A stretch of DNA of 64,000 bases from Tianweitania aestuarii (lineage in GTDB: Bacteria > Pseudomonadota > Alphaproteobacteria > Rhizobiales > Rhizobiaceae): assembly GCF_018457165.1 (NCBI RefSeq), contig NZ_JAFMNX010000001.1, positions 496,001-560,000 on the forward strand. The letters run 5' to 3'. Both the position numbers and the translations under genes were made by a program. Of this stretch, positions 16,971 through 25,632 are shown piece by piece (within the stretch, counting starts at the first letter, position 1; every line of letters starts with the position of its first letter). The notes below the pieces were generated by a model. The model saw nothing but the letters and a program-made list of their open reading frames with translations, was not told the origin of the DNA and did not search any database.

Positions 16971-17884
16971 TCCGCAGCCTCCCGGCTGGTTGAGGCAGTT
17001 TCGCCCCCTTCAGTTTGCGGCAGGCCCGTTCCCCGGTGACCCTCAGTGCGGCGGGTTTCGCAGTGATCGGTATCGGAACACACGAACATACGGCCGCCCC
17101 GATCGTCGGTGACCACTTCGTCGAGATAAACGTTGCGCGCATCGCACAGGGCGCAATGCGCTTCGAAGCGCTGGATTGCGAAAGGATGATCCTCGAAATC
17201 CAGGCTCACCACATCGGTAAAGGGCGGCAGCGCGTAGATGCGCTTTTCGCGACCGGCGCCGAACAGCTGCAATGCGGGCGAGCAGTGCATCTTGGGATTG
17301 TCGAATTTCGGGACAGGCGACGGATCCATCACGTAACGATCCTCGACCTTCACGGGATAAGCATAGGTCGTCGCGATATGGCCGTGCTGGGCGATATCCT
17401 CGTAGAGCTTCACATGCATGAGGCCGTATTCTTCCAGGCCGTGCATGACCCGCGTTTCGGTTTCGCGCGGCTCGAGAAAGCGCAGCGGCTCCGGGATCGG
17501 CACCTGGTAAACCAGGATCTGTCCGGCCTCGAGCGGCGTTTCGGGAATGCGGTGGCGCGTCTGGATGATCGTCGCTTCGGTGGTTTTCGTGGTGGTGGCG
17601 ACATCGGCGACCTTGGCGAAGAAGGCGCGGATCGACACGGCATTGGTGGTGTCGTCGGCGCCCTGATCGATCACCTTGAGCACGTCATCGGGACCAAGAA
17701 CCGAGGCCGTTACCTGCACGCCGCCCGTGCCCCAGCCATAAGGCATTGGCATTTCGCGCGACGCGAACGGCACCTGGTAGCCGGGAATGGCGATCGCCTT
17801 GAGGATCGCGCGGCGGATCATCCGCTTGGTCTGCTCGTCGAGATAAGCGAAGTTGTAGGCGGGAAGTGCGTCGGTGCCGGTCAT
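16967..17884 (-). CDS. phnJ: Alpha-D-ribose 1-methylphosphonate 5-phosphate C-P-lyase PhnJ
   Basis: PhnJ is the radical SAM enzyme that breaks the carbon-phosphorus bond and releases methane or another alkane from the ribosyl phosphonate. The unusual C-terminal cluster motif CX2CX21C is intact (C244, C247, C269), and a further Cys follows at 275 (SDTDHC), matching the catalytic cysteine arrangement of E. coli PhnJ. GYNFAYLDEQTKRMIRRA-like and PYGWGTGGVQVTASVLGPDDVLKVIDQGADDTTNA segments confirm the family. The 305 residues include a short, Glu/Thr-rich tail. Four-base overlaps with phnI and phnK indicate tight coupling. Confidence 0.97.
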   Translation of the reverse strand: MTGTDALPAYNFAYLDEQTKRMIRRAILKAIAIPGYQVPFASREMPMPYGWGTGGVQVTASVLGPDDVLKVIDQGADDTTNAVSIRAFFAKVADVATTTKTTEATIIQTRHRIPETPLEAGQILVYQVPIPEPLRFLEPRETETRVMHGLEEYGLMHVKLYEDIAQHGHIATTYAYPVKVEDRYVMDPSPVPKFDNPKMHCSPALQLFGAGREKRIYALPPFTDVVSLDFEDHPFAIQRFEAHCALCDARNVYLDEVVTDDRGGRMFVCSDTDHCETRRTEGHRGTGLPQTEGGETASTSREAAE

Positions 17885-18990
17885 TGTGCCGCCTCGCTGA
17901 GAGGTGCCTGATCATCGTCGATCGTGGCCGTTGTCGTGTCTTCGTGGAGCTGGCGCAGCAGATCGAGCTCGGCCTGGAAGTCCACGTAATGCGGCAGTTT
18001 CAGATGCTCCACGAAGCCGGTCGACTGCACGTTGTCGCAATGCTCCAGAACGAACTCCTCGTCCTGCGCAGGCGCCAGCCGCTGTTCGTCGAACTCATCG
18101 GCGCGCAGGGCGCGATCAACCAGGCTCATCGCCATCGCCTTGCGTTCGGAATGGCCGAACACAAGGCCGTAGCCACGGGTGAAGCGCGGTTTAACACCGG
18201 CCGAGCCCTTGAACTGCGATACCATCTGGCATTCCGTGACCCGCACGGAGCCGACGGTGACGGCAAAGCCGAGTTCGGGCATGTCGATCTCGACATCCAC
18301 CATGCCGATGCGGATTTCACCCACGAACGGGTGCGTGCGGCCATATCCGCGCTGGGTGGAATAACCGAGCGCCAGAAGAAAGCCTTCGTCGCCGCGCGCC
18401 AGCGCCTGAAGCCGCAGATCGCGATCAACCGGATATTCGGTGGGTTCGCGGGTCAAGTCGGAAGGCTCGGCGTTGCTGAACACATCGGGCTCGATCAGGC
18501 CTTCGCCGTTCAGGATGTCCGTGACGCGCGGCGCACAGGCGTCGCTTTCCACGGGCCTGCGATGACCAGGTTCGACCGGACCATCTTCGGTCATCGCCGG
18601 ATCGATCAGGCGATGCGTGTAATCGAAGGTCGGGCCGAGCAATTGCCCGCCGGGAATGTCCTTATAGGTCGCCGACACGCGCCGTTCGATGCGCATGGTG
18701 GCCGTATCGATCGGTGTGCTGTTGTTGAAGCGCGGCAGCGTCGTGCGATAAGCGCGAAGCAGAAAGATCGCCTCGATCAGATCGCCGCGCGCCTGACGCA
18801 CGGCCATTGCGGCTAGGTCCGGATCATAAAGCGATCCTTCCGCCATGACCCGATCGACCGCGAGCGCCAACTGGCCGGCGATCTGCTCGATCGTGAGACC
18901 CGGCACGTTGCGATCGCCACGCCGACGATCCGCCATGAGGCGATGCGCATTGTTGATCGCTGCCTCGCCGCCTTTAACCGCCACATACAT
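17881..18990 (-). CDS. phnI: C-P lyase core subunit PhnI (nucleosidase)
   Basis: PhnI, with PhnG, PhnH and PhnL, displaces adenine from ATP by a phosphonate. ATG at 18990 gives MYVAVKGGEAAINNAHRL, the conserved PhnI start, and 369 residues. The open frame up to 19047 is an overlap with phnH. Characteristic blocks are ARGDLIEAIFLLRAYRTTLPR, YKDIPGGQLLGPTFDYTHRLIDP, TRGYGLVFGHSERKAMAM and DFQAELDLLRQLH. The start is two bases after the phnH stop. Confidence 0.96.
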   Translation of the reverse strand: MYVAVKGGEAAINNAHRLMADRRRGDRNVPGLTIEQIAGQLALAVDRVMAEGSLYDPDLAAMAVRQARGDLIEAIFLLRAYRTTLPRFNNSTPIDTATMRIERRVSATYKDIPGGQLLGPTFDYTHRLIDPAMTEDGPVEPGHRRPVESDACAPRVTDILNGEGLIEPDVFSNAEPSDLTREPTEYPVDRDLRLQALARGDEGFLLALGYSTQRGYGRTHPFVGEIRIGMVDVEIDMPELGFAVTVGSVRVTECQMVSQFKGSAGVKPRFTRGYGLVFGHSERKAMAMSLVDRALRADEFDEQRLAPAQDEEFVLEHCDNVQSTGFVEHLKLPHYVDFQAELDLLRQLHEDTTTATIDDDQAPLSEAAQ

Positions 18991-18992
18991 GG

Positions 18993-19598
18993 TCAGTTCT
19001 CCATAATGCGGGTGGTGCGCGGCAAGGCAATCAGCTCGCTGCCGCAAACAAGAAGAAGATCGAAACCGAGCGGGAAGAGCTTGGCATTCTCGCCCATTGC
19101 AGACGCAAAGCCCTCCGGCAGACCGGCCGGTGCGATGTCGGCCGCGTGTTCGATGCCGGGGCCGTTCAGCGTCAGCCGCTTGCCCGATCGAAGGTCTTCA
19201 ACCGGCAGAAGGAGCGTGGTCGACCGGTCTGGGAAAGATGATGTGCCAATGGCAAAGTCCGACCATGTTCCAACGGCGCTGCGGGATACAAGAACCGCAA
19301 AGGCTGCGTTGGCACGATCGGCGGTGACCGGTGCGCCCGTGTGGAAGGTCAGCCAGGCTGCGGCATCGGCGTTGTTTTGGGCTTCAAAGCAGAGCGGTGT
19401 GTCGTAATCGGCCAGTGCTGCAAGAACTGCACCCGCGGCAGGCTCAAGGGGCGCGGGAGCCTGGGTGAGTTGGCCGAGATCGATAACACGACCCGGATTG
19501 GCCATTGCATCCATGACCGCGCGGAACACCGTTTGCGAGCCGAAGACCGGATCGGAAAAGCCGCCTTCGTAGATCTGGGTGGAAACCTGCGCGGTCAT
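18993..19598 (-). CDS. phnH: C-P lyase core subunit PhnH
   Basis: PhnH is the dimeric, cofactor-free subunit that docks on the PhnGIJ core. ATG at 19598 overlaps the phnG stop (ATGA) and starts MTAQVSTQIYEGGFSDPVF, a normal PhnH N-terminus, giving 201 residues. The open frame to 19730 is only an overlap with phnG. FRAVMDAMANPGRVIDL and LLLPVEDLRSGKRLTLNGPGI are typical PhnH blocks, and the usual FPLGFDLLLVCGSELIALPRTT forms the C-terminus. Confidence 0.95.
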   Translation of the reverse strand: MTAQVSTQIYEGGFSDPVFGSQTVFRAVMDAMANPGRVIDLGQLTQAPAPLEPAAGAVLAALADYDTPLCFEAQNNADAAAWLTFHTGAPVTADRANAAFAVLVSRSAVGTWSDFAIGTSSFPDRSTTLLLPVEDLRSGKRLTLNGPGIEHAADIAPAGLPEGFASAMGENAKLFPLGFDLLLVCGSELIALPRTTRIMEN

Positions 19599-20053
19599 CA
19601 GTCTTCTCCCCGCACCATGGTGAAAAAGTCGACGCGTGTTGCTTCGGTTTCTTCGGCTTGACGCTTGCGCTCGGCGTCCCGCTGAGCGAGCGCCGGTTGC
19701 ACCACATCCTGTTCGATGCGAGGTGCCCATTCGCTGCGCTGAGCCAAAGCATCGAGATGGGCCACAATCTGCGCCTTGCGCGCATTACGGCCGAGGATGA
19801 GCGAATGCCCCACTTCGCCGCTCGCCAATTTGACGCTTGCCCGTGTGACGGATGCTTCACCGAGATTGAAAGGAGCCCCTCCGCCACCTGCGCGACCACG
19901 CAGCATGATCATGCCGATTTCTGGACCACGCACGGGCGCAGCGGCCGGAAGATCGCCCAGTGCGTGGTAGCGCTCGGAAAGAAGCACGGGATCACAGGCG
20001 GCGAACGCATCCAGCATGCGTTTGCGCTTAGTCGGGACGATTGATGAAGACAT
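19598..20053 (-). CDS. phnG: C-P lyase core subunit PhnG
   Basis: This is the first gene of the C-P lyase operon and encodes the small subunit that pairs with PhnI. The 151 residues carry the family blocks PVRGPEIGMIMLRGRAGGGGAPFNLGEASVTRASV, GHSLILGRNARKAQIVAHLDAL and a C-terminal ATRVDFFTMVRGED. The upstream region has a GntR-type palindrome and a Pho-box-like repeat, so expression is probably released both by phosphate starvation and by a ligand of PhnF. Confidence 0.95.
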   Translation of the reverse strand: MSSSIVPTKRKRMLDAFAACDPVLLSERYHALGDLPAAAPVRGPEIGMIMLRGRAGGGGAPFNLGEASVTRASVKLASGEVGHSLILGRNARKAQIVAHLDALAQRSEWAPRIEQDVVQPALAQRDAERKRQAEETEATRVDFFTMVRGED

Positions 20054-20067
20054 CGCTTTCTCCTAAA

Positions 20068-20085
20068 TGTCTATTTGTATAGACA
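20068..20085. promoter_or_regulatory. Probable PhnF (GntR/HutC-type) operator
   Basis: TGTCTAT (20068-20074) and ATAGACA (20079-20085) form a perfect 7-bp inverted repeat with a 4-base spacer, 15 bases upstream of the phnG start. Operators of PhnF-type GntR/HutC proteins carry TATAGAC-like half-sites, so this is a good candidate for the binding site of the divergent phnF product. Confidence 0.65.
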
Positions 20086-20117
20086 ACTAGTCATAGGCGT
20101 GTTCTAACGCAGCGATG

Positions 20118-20135
20118 GTGACGAGCATGTGACAC
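20118..20135 (-). promoter_or_regulatory. Pho-box-like direct repeat upstream of phnG
   Basis: On the minus strand 20135-20118 reads GTGTCAC-ATGC-TCGTCAC: two 7-base units spaced by four bases, close to the PhoB consensus CTGTCAY-N4-CTGTCAY. It points toward phnG and lies 65-82 bases before its start codon. Induction of the phn operon by PhoB under phosphate limitation is inferred. Confidence 0.5.
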
Positions 20136-20158
20136 TGTCCGTCACAACAGGAGGAAGC

Positions 20159-20881
20159 ATGGTCTCAGTAGGTGACGGTGTGGCGCGCTGGCGGCGCGTG
20201 GCCGATGAAATTAGGAGCGCGATCACCGATGGGACCATCGTCGAGATGCTTCCACCAGAAGTCGACCTCGCGCAGCGATTTGGCGTGAACCGGCACACCG
20301 TTCGACGGGCGAAAGCTGCCTTGGCTGATGATGGACTGCTGCGGGCAGAGCGCGGGCGCGGCACCTTCGTCAATGCCGTGCCGAAGCGTCTGGTTTATTC
20401 CGTGGGGACGCGAACGCGATTTTCGGAGAACATGCTCAGGCAGTCTCTCGAACCCTCAGGCCGATTGATCCGCTCCGAGCAGGTCGCCGCCGATCGTGAC
20501 AAAGCCGAGTTGCTGAAGACGAAGATTGGCGCGCCACTTCACCGGCTCGAAAAGCTGTCGGTTGCGGACGGCATGCCCCTGTCGCGTTCAATCTGCTATT
20601 TTTCCGTCGAACGCTTCCCCGCCATCATCGAAAGCTACGCCGAAACCGGCTCGATCACGCAGGCTTTGCGGATGTGTGGCGTTCATGATTACCGTCGAGG
20701 CGAAACGCGGCTGACGGCGGAGCGGGCGTCTGTCCGAGATATCGAACTCCTGAACTGCGCGGCCGATGCCATCATGCTGATCTCTTCCGCACTGGACATC
20801 GATCTTGACGGCAAGCCGATCCAAGCGATCCGCACCAAGTTCTTGGCCGATCGGATGGAACTGGTTTTCGGCGGCTCATGA
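20159..20881 (+). CDS. phnF: Phosphonate metabolism GntR-family regulator PhnF
   Basis: The 240-residue protein is a HutC-type GntR regulator. The N-terminal winged helix shows RWRRVADEIRSAITDG and LPPEVDLAQRFGVNRHTVRRAKAALADDGLLRAERGRGTFV, followed by a UTRA ligand domain (LHRLEKLSVADGMPLSRSICYF, ending IQAIRTKFLADRMELVF). ATG at 20159 is the start because AGGAGG sits at 20149-20154. The frame is open back to 20129. It is divergent from phnG with two regulatory motifs between, so it is the probable local repressor of the C-P lyase operon. Confidence 0.92.
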   Translation: MVSVGDGVARWRRVADEIRSAITDGTIVEMLPPEVDLAQRFGVNRHTVRRAKAALADDGLLRAERGRGTFVNAVPKRLVYSVGTRTRFSENMLRQSLEPSGRLIRSEQVAADRDKAELLKTKIGAPLHRLEKLSVADGMPLSRSICYFSVERFPAIIESYAETGSITQALRMCGVHDYRRGETRLTAERASVRDIELLNCAADAIMLISSALDIDLDGKPIQAIRTKFLADRMELVFGGS

Positions 20882-21093
20882 ACAGAACAAGCAATGATCT
20901 ATGATGCCTTGGCAGACAGCTTGCTGGTGGAGAAACGGCAGGTTCAAGCATCCGTTCAACAGCCGAGAGGGTCATTGTGATTGACTGACTTCCTGACCGC
21001 GTCTGGCAGTCCGCTTCAGTGACAGGCAGCGGCGTGACATCGTGGAAACAGGAACGGCAAGGCAACCGATAAGCTATGTAAAGCCGGACGCTT

Positions 21094-22404
21094 TCATGGA
21101 CCTGACACGATCGGCAGCCAGAGCCAGAGCGCCATGAGGGTTGCGAGAAGAACAGGCGGGGTCAGAACAAGGCCGACCTTCATGTACTGGCCCCAGGTGA
21201 TGCGCTGCCCCTTGCCGGCCAGCACATGCAGCCAAAGCAGGGTGGCGAGCGAACCGATCGGCGTGAATTTCGGGCCGAGATCGTTGCCCACGACGTTGGC
21301 GTAGACCATCAATTCCTTCGTCATGGAATCGAGGGTGGCGCGGTCGATCGCCAAGGCGCCGACGAGGGTTGCAGGCATGTTGTTCATGACGGAGGCGAGC
21401 GCCGCCACGACAAAGCCGGTGCCAACCGTTGCAACGAGCGTGCCCTGGGTGGCAAGCCAATGCAGGACGCCCGCCGCGATGTCGGTGAGCCCCGCGTTGC
21501 CCAAACCGTAGACCACGAGATACATGCCGATCGAAAACAGCACGATTTGCCAGGGCGCATCGCGCAGCACTCTCCCAAGCGGCACGACGGCACCGCGCCC
21601 AGCCGTGAACCAGCGTCCGGCAATCGCCATGAGAACAAACGCTGCGGCACCCGTGACGAACGCGATCGGGACACCCAGGGGGCCTGTCACGAAGTAAGCC
21701 ACAAGCAGCAGGCCGAGCAGCGGAAACGCCGCACGGAAAACCGCATGATCGTTGATCGCCGATGCGGGCAGCTCAAGCTCAGACACCGCGTAGGTCTGCG
21801 GTATGTCGCGCCTGAAATGGGCCCACAGCACCAGCAGCGTTGCGGCGAGCGATACCAGGTTCACCGGCACCATGACGGCCGCGTAGCGTCCAAACGAGAC
21901 ATCGAAGAAGTTGGCTGTCACGATGTTTACGAGGTTGGACACGACCAGCGGCAGCGAGGTCGTATCGGCCACGAAGCCGCAGGCGACAACAAAGGCGAGC
22001 GCGGCGGCGGGCGGGAAGTTCAAGCGCAGAAGGATCGCCAGAACGATCGGCGTGAGGAGGAGTGCGGCGCCATCATTGGCAAAAACGGCGGCAATGGCTG
22101 CGCCGAGCAGGACGGTGAGGGGAAACAGCCGCCGCCCGTTTCCACCGCCCCAGCGCGCGACATGAAGTGCGGCCCAGGCGAAAAAGCCCGCCTCGTCGAG
22201 GATCAGCGAAATGATGATGAGCGCAACAAAGGTAAAAGTCGCGTCCCAGACGATGGTCCAGACGATGCCGACATCCGCCCAGCCAACCACGCCAGTCAGG
22301 AGGGCAACGGCTGCACCCGCAAGCGCGGACCATCCGATGCCCAGATTGCGCGGTTGCCAGATGACGAGAACGAGCGTGGCGACGAAGATCGCAAGGGCGA
22401 GCAT
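21094..22404 (-). CDS. arsB: Arsenite efflux membrane protein ArsB
   Basis: This 436-residue polytopic membrane protein pumps arsenite out of the cell. Family marks are [45 protein letters not shown] and [19 protein letters not shown], followed by [17 protein letters not shown] and [24 protein letters not shown]. These include the duplicated ND/NN helical-break motifs of the ArsB/NhaD superfamily. ATG at 22404 is chosen ([16 protein letters not shown]). The frame stays open to 22554 over arsH. It is the last gene of arsRCHB, 23 bases after arsH, and converges with phnF across about 210 bases of spacer. Confidence 0.93.
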   Translation of the reverse strand: MLALAIFVATLVLVIWQPRNLGIGWSALAGAAVALLTGVVGWADVGIVWTIVWDATFTFVALIIISLILDEAGFFAWAALHVARWGGGNGRRLFPLTVLLGAAIAAVFANDGAALLLTPIVLAILLRLNFPPAAALAFVVACGFVADTTSLPLVVSNLVNIVTANFFDVSFGRYAAVMVPVNLVSLAATLLVLWAHFRRDIPQTYAVSELELPASAINDHAVFRAAFPLLGLLLVAYFVTGPLGVPIAFVTGAAAFVLMAIAGRWFTAGRGAVVPLGRVLRDAPWQIVLFSIGMYLVVYGLGNAGLTDIAAGVLHWLATQGTLVATVGTGFVVAALASVMNNMPATLVGALAIDRATLDSMTKELMVYANVVGNDLGPKFTPIGSLATLLWLHVLAGKGQRITWGQYMKVGLVLTPPVLLATLMALWLWLPIVSGP

Positions 22405-22427
22405 GGAAGCGTCCGGGGGGTTGAGGG

Positions 22428-23153
22428 TCAGATGGAGCGCTGGTTGACGCGCCTGGAGAGTTCTTCGGCGTTTTCGACGCGTTCGGAATAGCGGTCCGTC
22501 AGGTGAGCGGAGCGGCCGCGCACGAGGTAGGTGAACTTCACCAGTTCCTCGCACACATCGACGACACGGTTGTAGAGAGCCGATGGCTTCATGCGCCCGG
22601 CCTCATCGAATTCGAGGAACGCCTTTGGAACAGAGGACTGGTTGGGGATCGTCACCATGCGCATCCAGCGTCCGAGGATGCGCATCTGGTTCACGGCATT
22701 GAAGCTTTGCGAGCCGCCCGAAACTTCCATGACAGCCAGCGTCTTGCCCTGCGTCGGTCGCTTGGCGCCCAACGCAAGCGGTATCCAGTCGATCTGGACC
22801 TTCAGGATCCCCGTCATGGCACCATGGCGTTCCGGGCTGACCCAGACCATGCCCTCGGACCACTCGGCGAGGTCCCGCAGTTCCTGCACCTTGGGATGGT
22901 CCGGCTCCGCTTCATCAGGAAGCGGCAGGCCATGGGGATCGAAGGTCCGCGTCTCGCAGCCGAACCAGCGCAGCAGCCGCCCGGCTTCTTCCGACAGAAG
23001 GCGCGAAAAGGATCGCTCCCGCAGCGAGCCATAAAGGATGAGGATGCGCGGGGGATGCGTGGGTTCGCCATCCAGGCCCAGGGCGGCTGGATCGATCGGG
23101 CGCAGTTGCTCAAGATCGATGTTCGGCAGGTCCATCGCCAGGGGATCGGTCAT
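22428..23153 (-). CDS. arsH: Arsenical resistance flavoprotein ArsH
   Basis: ArsH is an NADPH-dependent FMN reductase that oxidises trivalent methylarsenicals in characterised cases. The 241 residues carry the flavodoxin-like FMN loop [13 protein letters not shown] and the ArsH-specific blocks [26 protein letters not shown] and [34 protein letters not shown]. The start overlaps the end of arsC by four bases (ATGA), so arsC and arsH are translated together. Confidence 0.95.
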   Translation of the reverse strand: MTDPLAMDLPNIDLEQLRPIDPAALGLDGEPTHPPRILILYGSLRERSFSRLLSEEAGRLLRWFGCETRTFDPHGLPLPDEAEPDHPKVQELRDLAEWSEGMVWVSPERHGAMTGILKVQIDWIPLALGAKRPTQGKTLAVMEVSGGSQSFNAVNQMRILGRWMRMVTIPNQSSVPKAFLEFDEAGRMKPSALYNRVVDVCEELVKFTYLVRGRSAHLTDRYSERVENAEELSRRVNQRSI

Positions 23154-23563
23154 CCAGGTGTTCCGGATACAGCCACCGTTTCACCATCCTCCTTGGTGAA
23201 GGTCGCGACGGGACGGTCGAGAAGCGGCAGCACTTTTTCGGAGGGACGGCAGAGGGCCGCGCCCTTGTCAGTCACGACGATCGGCCGGTTGATCAGGATC
23301 GGGTGGGCCATCATCGCCTCGAGGAGATCGTCATCCGTGAGGGATGCATCCTCCAGGCCAAGCTCGGCGTAGGGCGTGCCTTTTTCACGAAGAAGCTCGC
23401 GCGGCCTCATGCCCATGGCGGCGAGCAGTTCGATCAGCTTGTCGCGGCTCGGCGGGGTCTTGAGATACTCGATAACCTGCGGCTCCTCGCTGGACTGGCG
23501 GATCATCTCCAAGGTATTGCGCGACGTTCCGCAAGCGGGGTTGTGGTAGATCGTGACCGGCAT
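23150..23563 (-). CDS. arsC: Arsenate reductase ArsC (glutaredoxin-coupled)
   Basis: ArsC reduces arsenate to arsenite for export by ArsB. The 137-residue protein begins [22 protein letters not shown], with the catalytic Cys11 in NPxCGTSR. It contains [12 protein letters not shown] and [29 protein letters not shown] with the oxyanion-binding RP segment. This is the plasmid R773/glutaredoxin type, not the thioredoxin type. ATG at 23563 has GAGG eight bases upstream, so it is preferred over the frame start at 23581. Confidence 0.95.
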   Translation of the reverse strand: MPVTIYHNPACGTSRNTLEMIRQSSEEPQVIEYLKTPPSRDKLIELLAAMGMRPRELLREKGTPYAELGLEDASLTDDDLLEAMMAHPILINRPIVVTDKGAALCRPSEKVLPLLDRPVATFTKEDGETVAVSGTPG

Positions 23564-23716
23564 GGTTTCCTCAGGCAACATGGGGATGGGGAAGGGCAGC
23601 GCCTTCGAACGGAGCGATCTCGTGGACTCGGGATGTCAGGCTCGCTCGTTCCAGAGTGGCAGGCTTGGCCGAGTTGCCCTTGCAAAGAAACAAGACGTTC
23701 AAGGGTCGGGTGATCA

Positions 23717-24061
23717 TCAGCCCATCTCCGGTGTGCAGGTGGCGGCGAAGTCACCGAGATTTCCACAGATCTCAGGATTTCCTGAACAGCAGTCCTCGGT
23801 CAGAAATGCCAGAAGCTGGCGCATGTCGTCATAGCTTGCTGCATAAAGGATGCGCCGGCCGTCCCTCCACGAGCGCAGAAGCTTCGAGCGCTCCAAGATG
23901 GCAAGATGGAAGCTCATCCTTGTGGGCGGGATAGACAAGGCATCCGCTATCTCGCCTGACGGCATCCCATTCGGCCCGGCTCGAACCAGCATGCGAAAGG
24001 CAGCGAGGCGGTCAGCGTGGGCGAGAGCGGAGAGGGCGGCTACTGCTGAAACATCATTCAT
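23717..24061 (-). CDS. arsR: Arsenic-responsive repressor ArsR
   Basis: This ArsR/SmtB winged-helix protein of 114 residues heads the ars operon. The DNA-binding part is GEIADALSIPPTRMSFHLAILERSKLL. The arsenic site is not in the recognition helix. Instead a C-terminal cysteine set (C91, C92, C99, with C109) resembles the C-terminal As(III) site known from Acidithiobacillus ArsR. There is no ribosome-binding site before the ATG, and a strong promoter ends about 7 bases upstream, so the message appears leaderless. About 150 bases separate it from arsC. Confidence 0.92.
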   Translation of the reverse strand: MNDVSAVAALSALAHADRLAAFRMLVRAGPNGMPSGEIADALSIPPTRMSFHLAILERSKLLRSWRDGRRILYAASYDDMRQLLAFLTEDCCSGNPEICGNLGDFAATCTPEMG

Positions 24062-24068
24062 ATATGCT

Positions 24069-24096
24069 ATTATACAAATAATGTTGTAGGATGCAA
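24069..24096 (-). promoter_or_regulatory. Promoter and operator of arsR (leaderless)
   Basis: On the minus strand TTGCAT (24096-24091), 16 bases of spacer and a perfect TATAAT (24074-24069) form a sigma-70-type promoter whose expected start point falls on or next to the arsR ATG at 24061. The palindrome ATTAT-N4-ATAAT (24069-24082) covers the -10 element and is a likely ArsR operator for autoregulation. Confidence 0.65.
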
Positions 24097-24302
24097 CTCA
24101 GCTAGTCCGCCGGGCAGCCGAATTCAGGCAGCAGCTTCATTCGACAAGGTTTTCGGTGGCGTCATGCGCACGGAGGAGGTCACCGAATGACGCACAGCCA
24201 AGTTGCTGCCATCTCAGGCAGGACGCTGGCGCAAAAACCATGAATTTACACCGCTCTGTCATCTAACATGAGCACAAATGCTGTATTCTGCCGGCATTTG
24301 AC

Positions 24303-25559
24303 ATGACAGCGCATCCGAACTTGACAGAAGCAGCCCCCGCTATTCCACAAACCTCAGGAACCGCTGCACAAGCTGGTGAAGTGTTCCGCGCCTTCTTCAA
24401 GCTTGGACTGACCTCGTTCGGCGGCCCAATTGCGCATCTCGGATATTTTCGTGATGAGCTTGTGGTGAGGCGTAAATGGATTGATGAGGCAGGCTATGCT
24501 GACCTCGTTGCACTCTGCCAGTTTCTTCCTGGGCCGGCTTCCAGTCAGGTAAGTTTTGCTCTGGGACTGTTACGCGGTGGCCCATGCGGAGCCTTTGTCG
24601 CATGGGCCGCTTTTACTCTGCCTTCGGCCATTATCCTCGTGCTGTTCGCCTACAGCGCGGCGGTGTTTGATGGTCAAATCGGCACAGGGTTGCTGCACGG
24701 TCTCAAAGTTGTTGCTGTGGCAGTCGTCGCACAAGCTGTCTGGGGCATGGCGCGAACACTTACGCCGGATCGAGAAAGGGCGAGCATTGCTTTGGCGGCT
24801 GTTCTGATCGTCGTTTCCATGGCCGGTACGATCGGACAGATTGCAGCTATCGTCGTTGGCGCGCTTGCGGGGCTTTCGCTTTGCCGGACGGCTCCGGCTG
24901 CCGCTCCCGGGCATTTGAAAATCCCCGTGTCGGAACGAGCAGCAGGCTTTTCTCTTGTGCTGTTCTTACTGTTGCTGATTGGGTTACCCGTTCTAGCAAG
25001 GGCATTGTCGTCGCAGGGGCTGGAGTTGTTTGCCTCCTTCTACCGGACAGGCTCGCTCGTGTTTGGCGGTGGGCATGTGGTTCTTCCCCTGCTGCAATCA
25101 GAAGTGGTTGGGCAGGGTTGGGCAGACGAAAACGCCTTCCTCGCGGGATATGGTGCAGCGCAGGCCATCCCGGGTCCGCTATTCACCTTCGCAGCCTATC
25201 TCGGCGCAGTTATGAAGCAGGGTCCAAACGGTCCAGTCGGTGCTCTGATCTGTCTGCTGGCAATCTTTTTGCCAGGCTTCTTGCTCTTGATAGGTGCACT
25301 TCCGTTCTGGGGCCGGTTCCGCTCACAGTCCAGTATGCAGGCGGCAATGCGTGGAGCCAATGCAGCCGTGGTGGGACTGCTGGGCGCCGCGCTCTATGAC
25401 CCTGTTTGGACAAGTGCCATCCTCGGCCCTTATGATTTTGCGCTTGCCCTGACTGGTTTTGTTATGCTGACGCTCTGGAAGGCTTCCCCGTGGCTCGTGG
25501 TCTTGTTCATGGTGCCGAGCGGGTTGGGTCTGAGCCTACTGACGACGCCCGTCCCGTAA
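24303..25559 (+). CDS. chrA: Chromate transporter ChrA
   Basis: This is a full-length two-domain CHR family protein of 418 residues, which exports chromate driven by the membrane potential. The N-terminal half begins FKLGLTSFGGPIAHLGYFRDELVVRRKWIDEAGYADLVALCQFLPGPASSQ. The C-terminal half repeats the motif as FYRTGSLVFGGGHVVLPLLQSEV and GYGAAQAIPGPLFTFAAYLGA. It is divergent from arsR with 241 bases between starts. No chrB-like regulator is nearby. No clear ribosome-binding site precedes the ATG. Confidence 0.93.
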   Translation: MTAHPNLTEAAPAIPQTSGTAAQAGEVFRAFFKLGLTSFGGPIAHLGYFRDELVVRRKWIDEAGYADLVALCQFLPGPASSQVSFALGLLRGGPCGAFVAWAAFTLPSAIILVLFAYSAAVFDGQIGTGLLHGLKVVAVAVVAQAVWGMARTLTPDRERASIALAAVLIVVSMAGTIGQIAAIVVGALAGLSLCRTAPAAAPGHLKIPVSERAAGFSLVLFLLLLIGLPVLARALSSQGLELFASFYRTGSLVFGGGHVVLPLLQSEVVGQGWADENAFLAGYGAAQAIPGPLFTFAAYLGAVMKQGPNGPVGALICLLAIFLPGFLLLIGALPFWGRFRSQSSMQAAMRGANAAVVGLLGAALYDPVWTSAILGPYDFALALTGFVMLTLWKASPWLVVLFMVPSGLGLSLLTTPVP

Positions 25560-25632
25560 AGGCAGTTACGCTGACAGGCTTAGCTCCCGCCAGCTCAAGA
25601 TCGGCGTAGACAGTCGCTCTTCAAGAGCAGTG

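Noticed and set aside
21226-22491. Plus-strand frame of 421 codons opposite arsB
   Set aside because: The product is extremely rich in Arg, Gly and His and follows the arsB codon mirror. arsB is secure.
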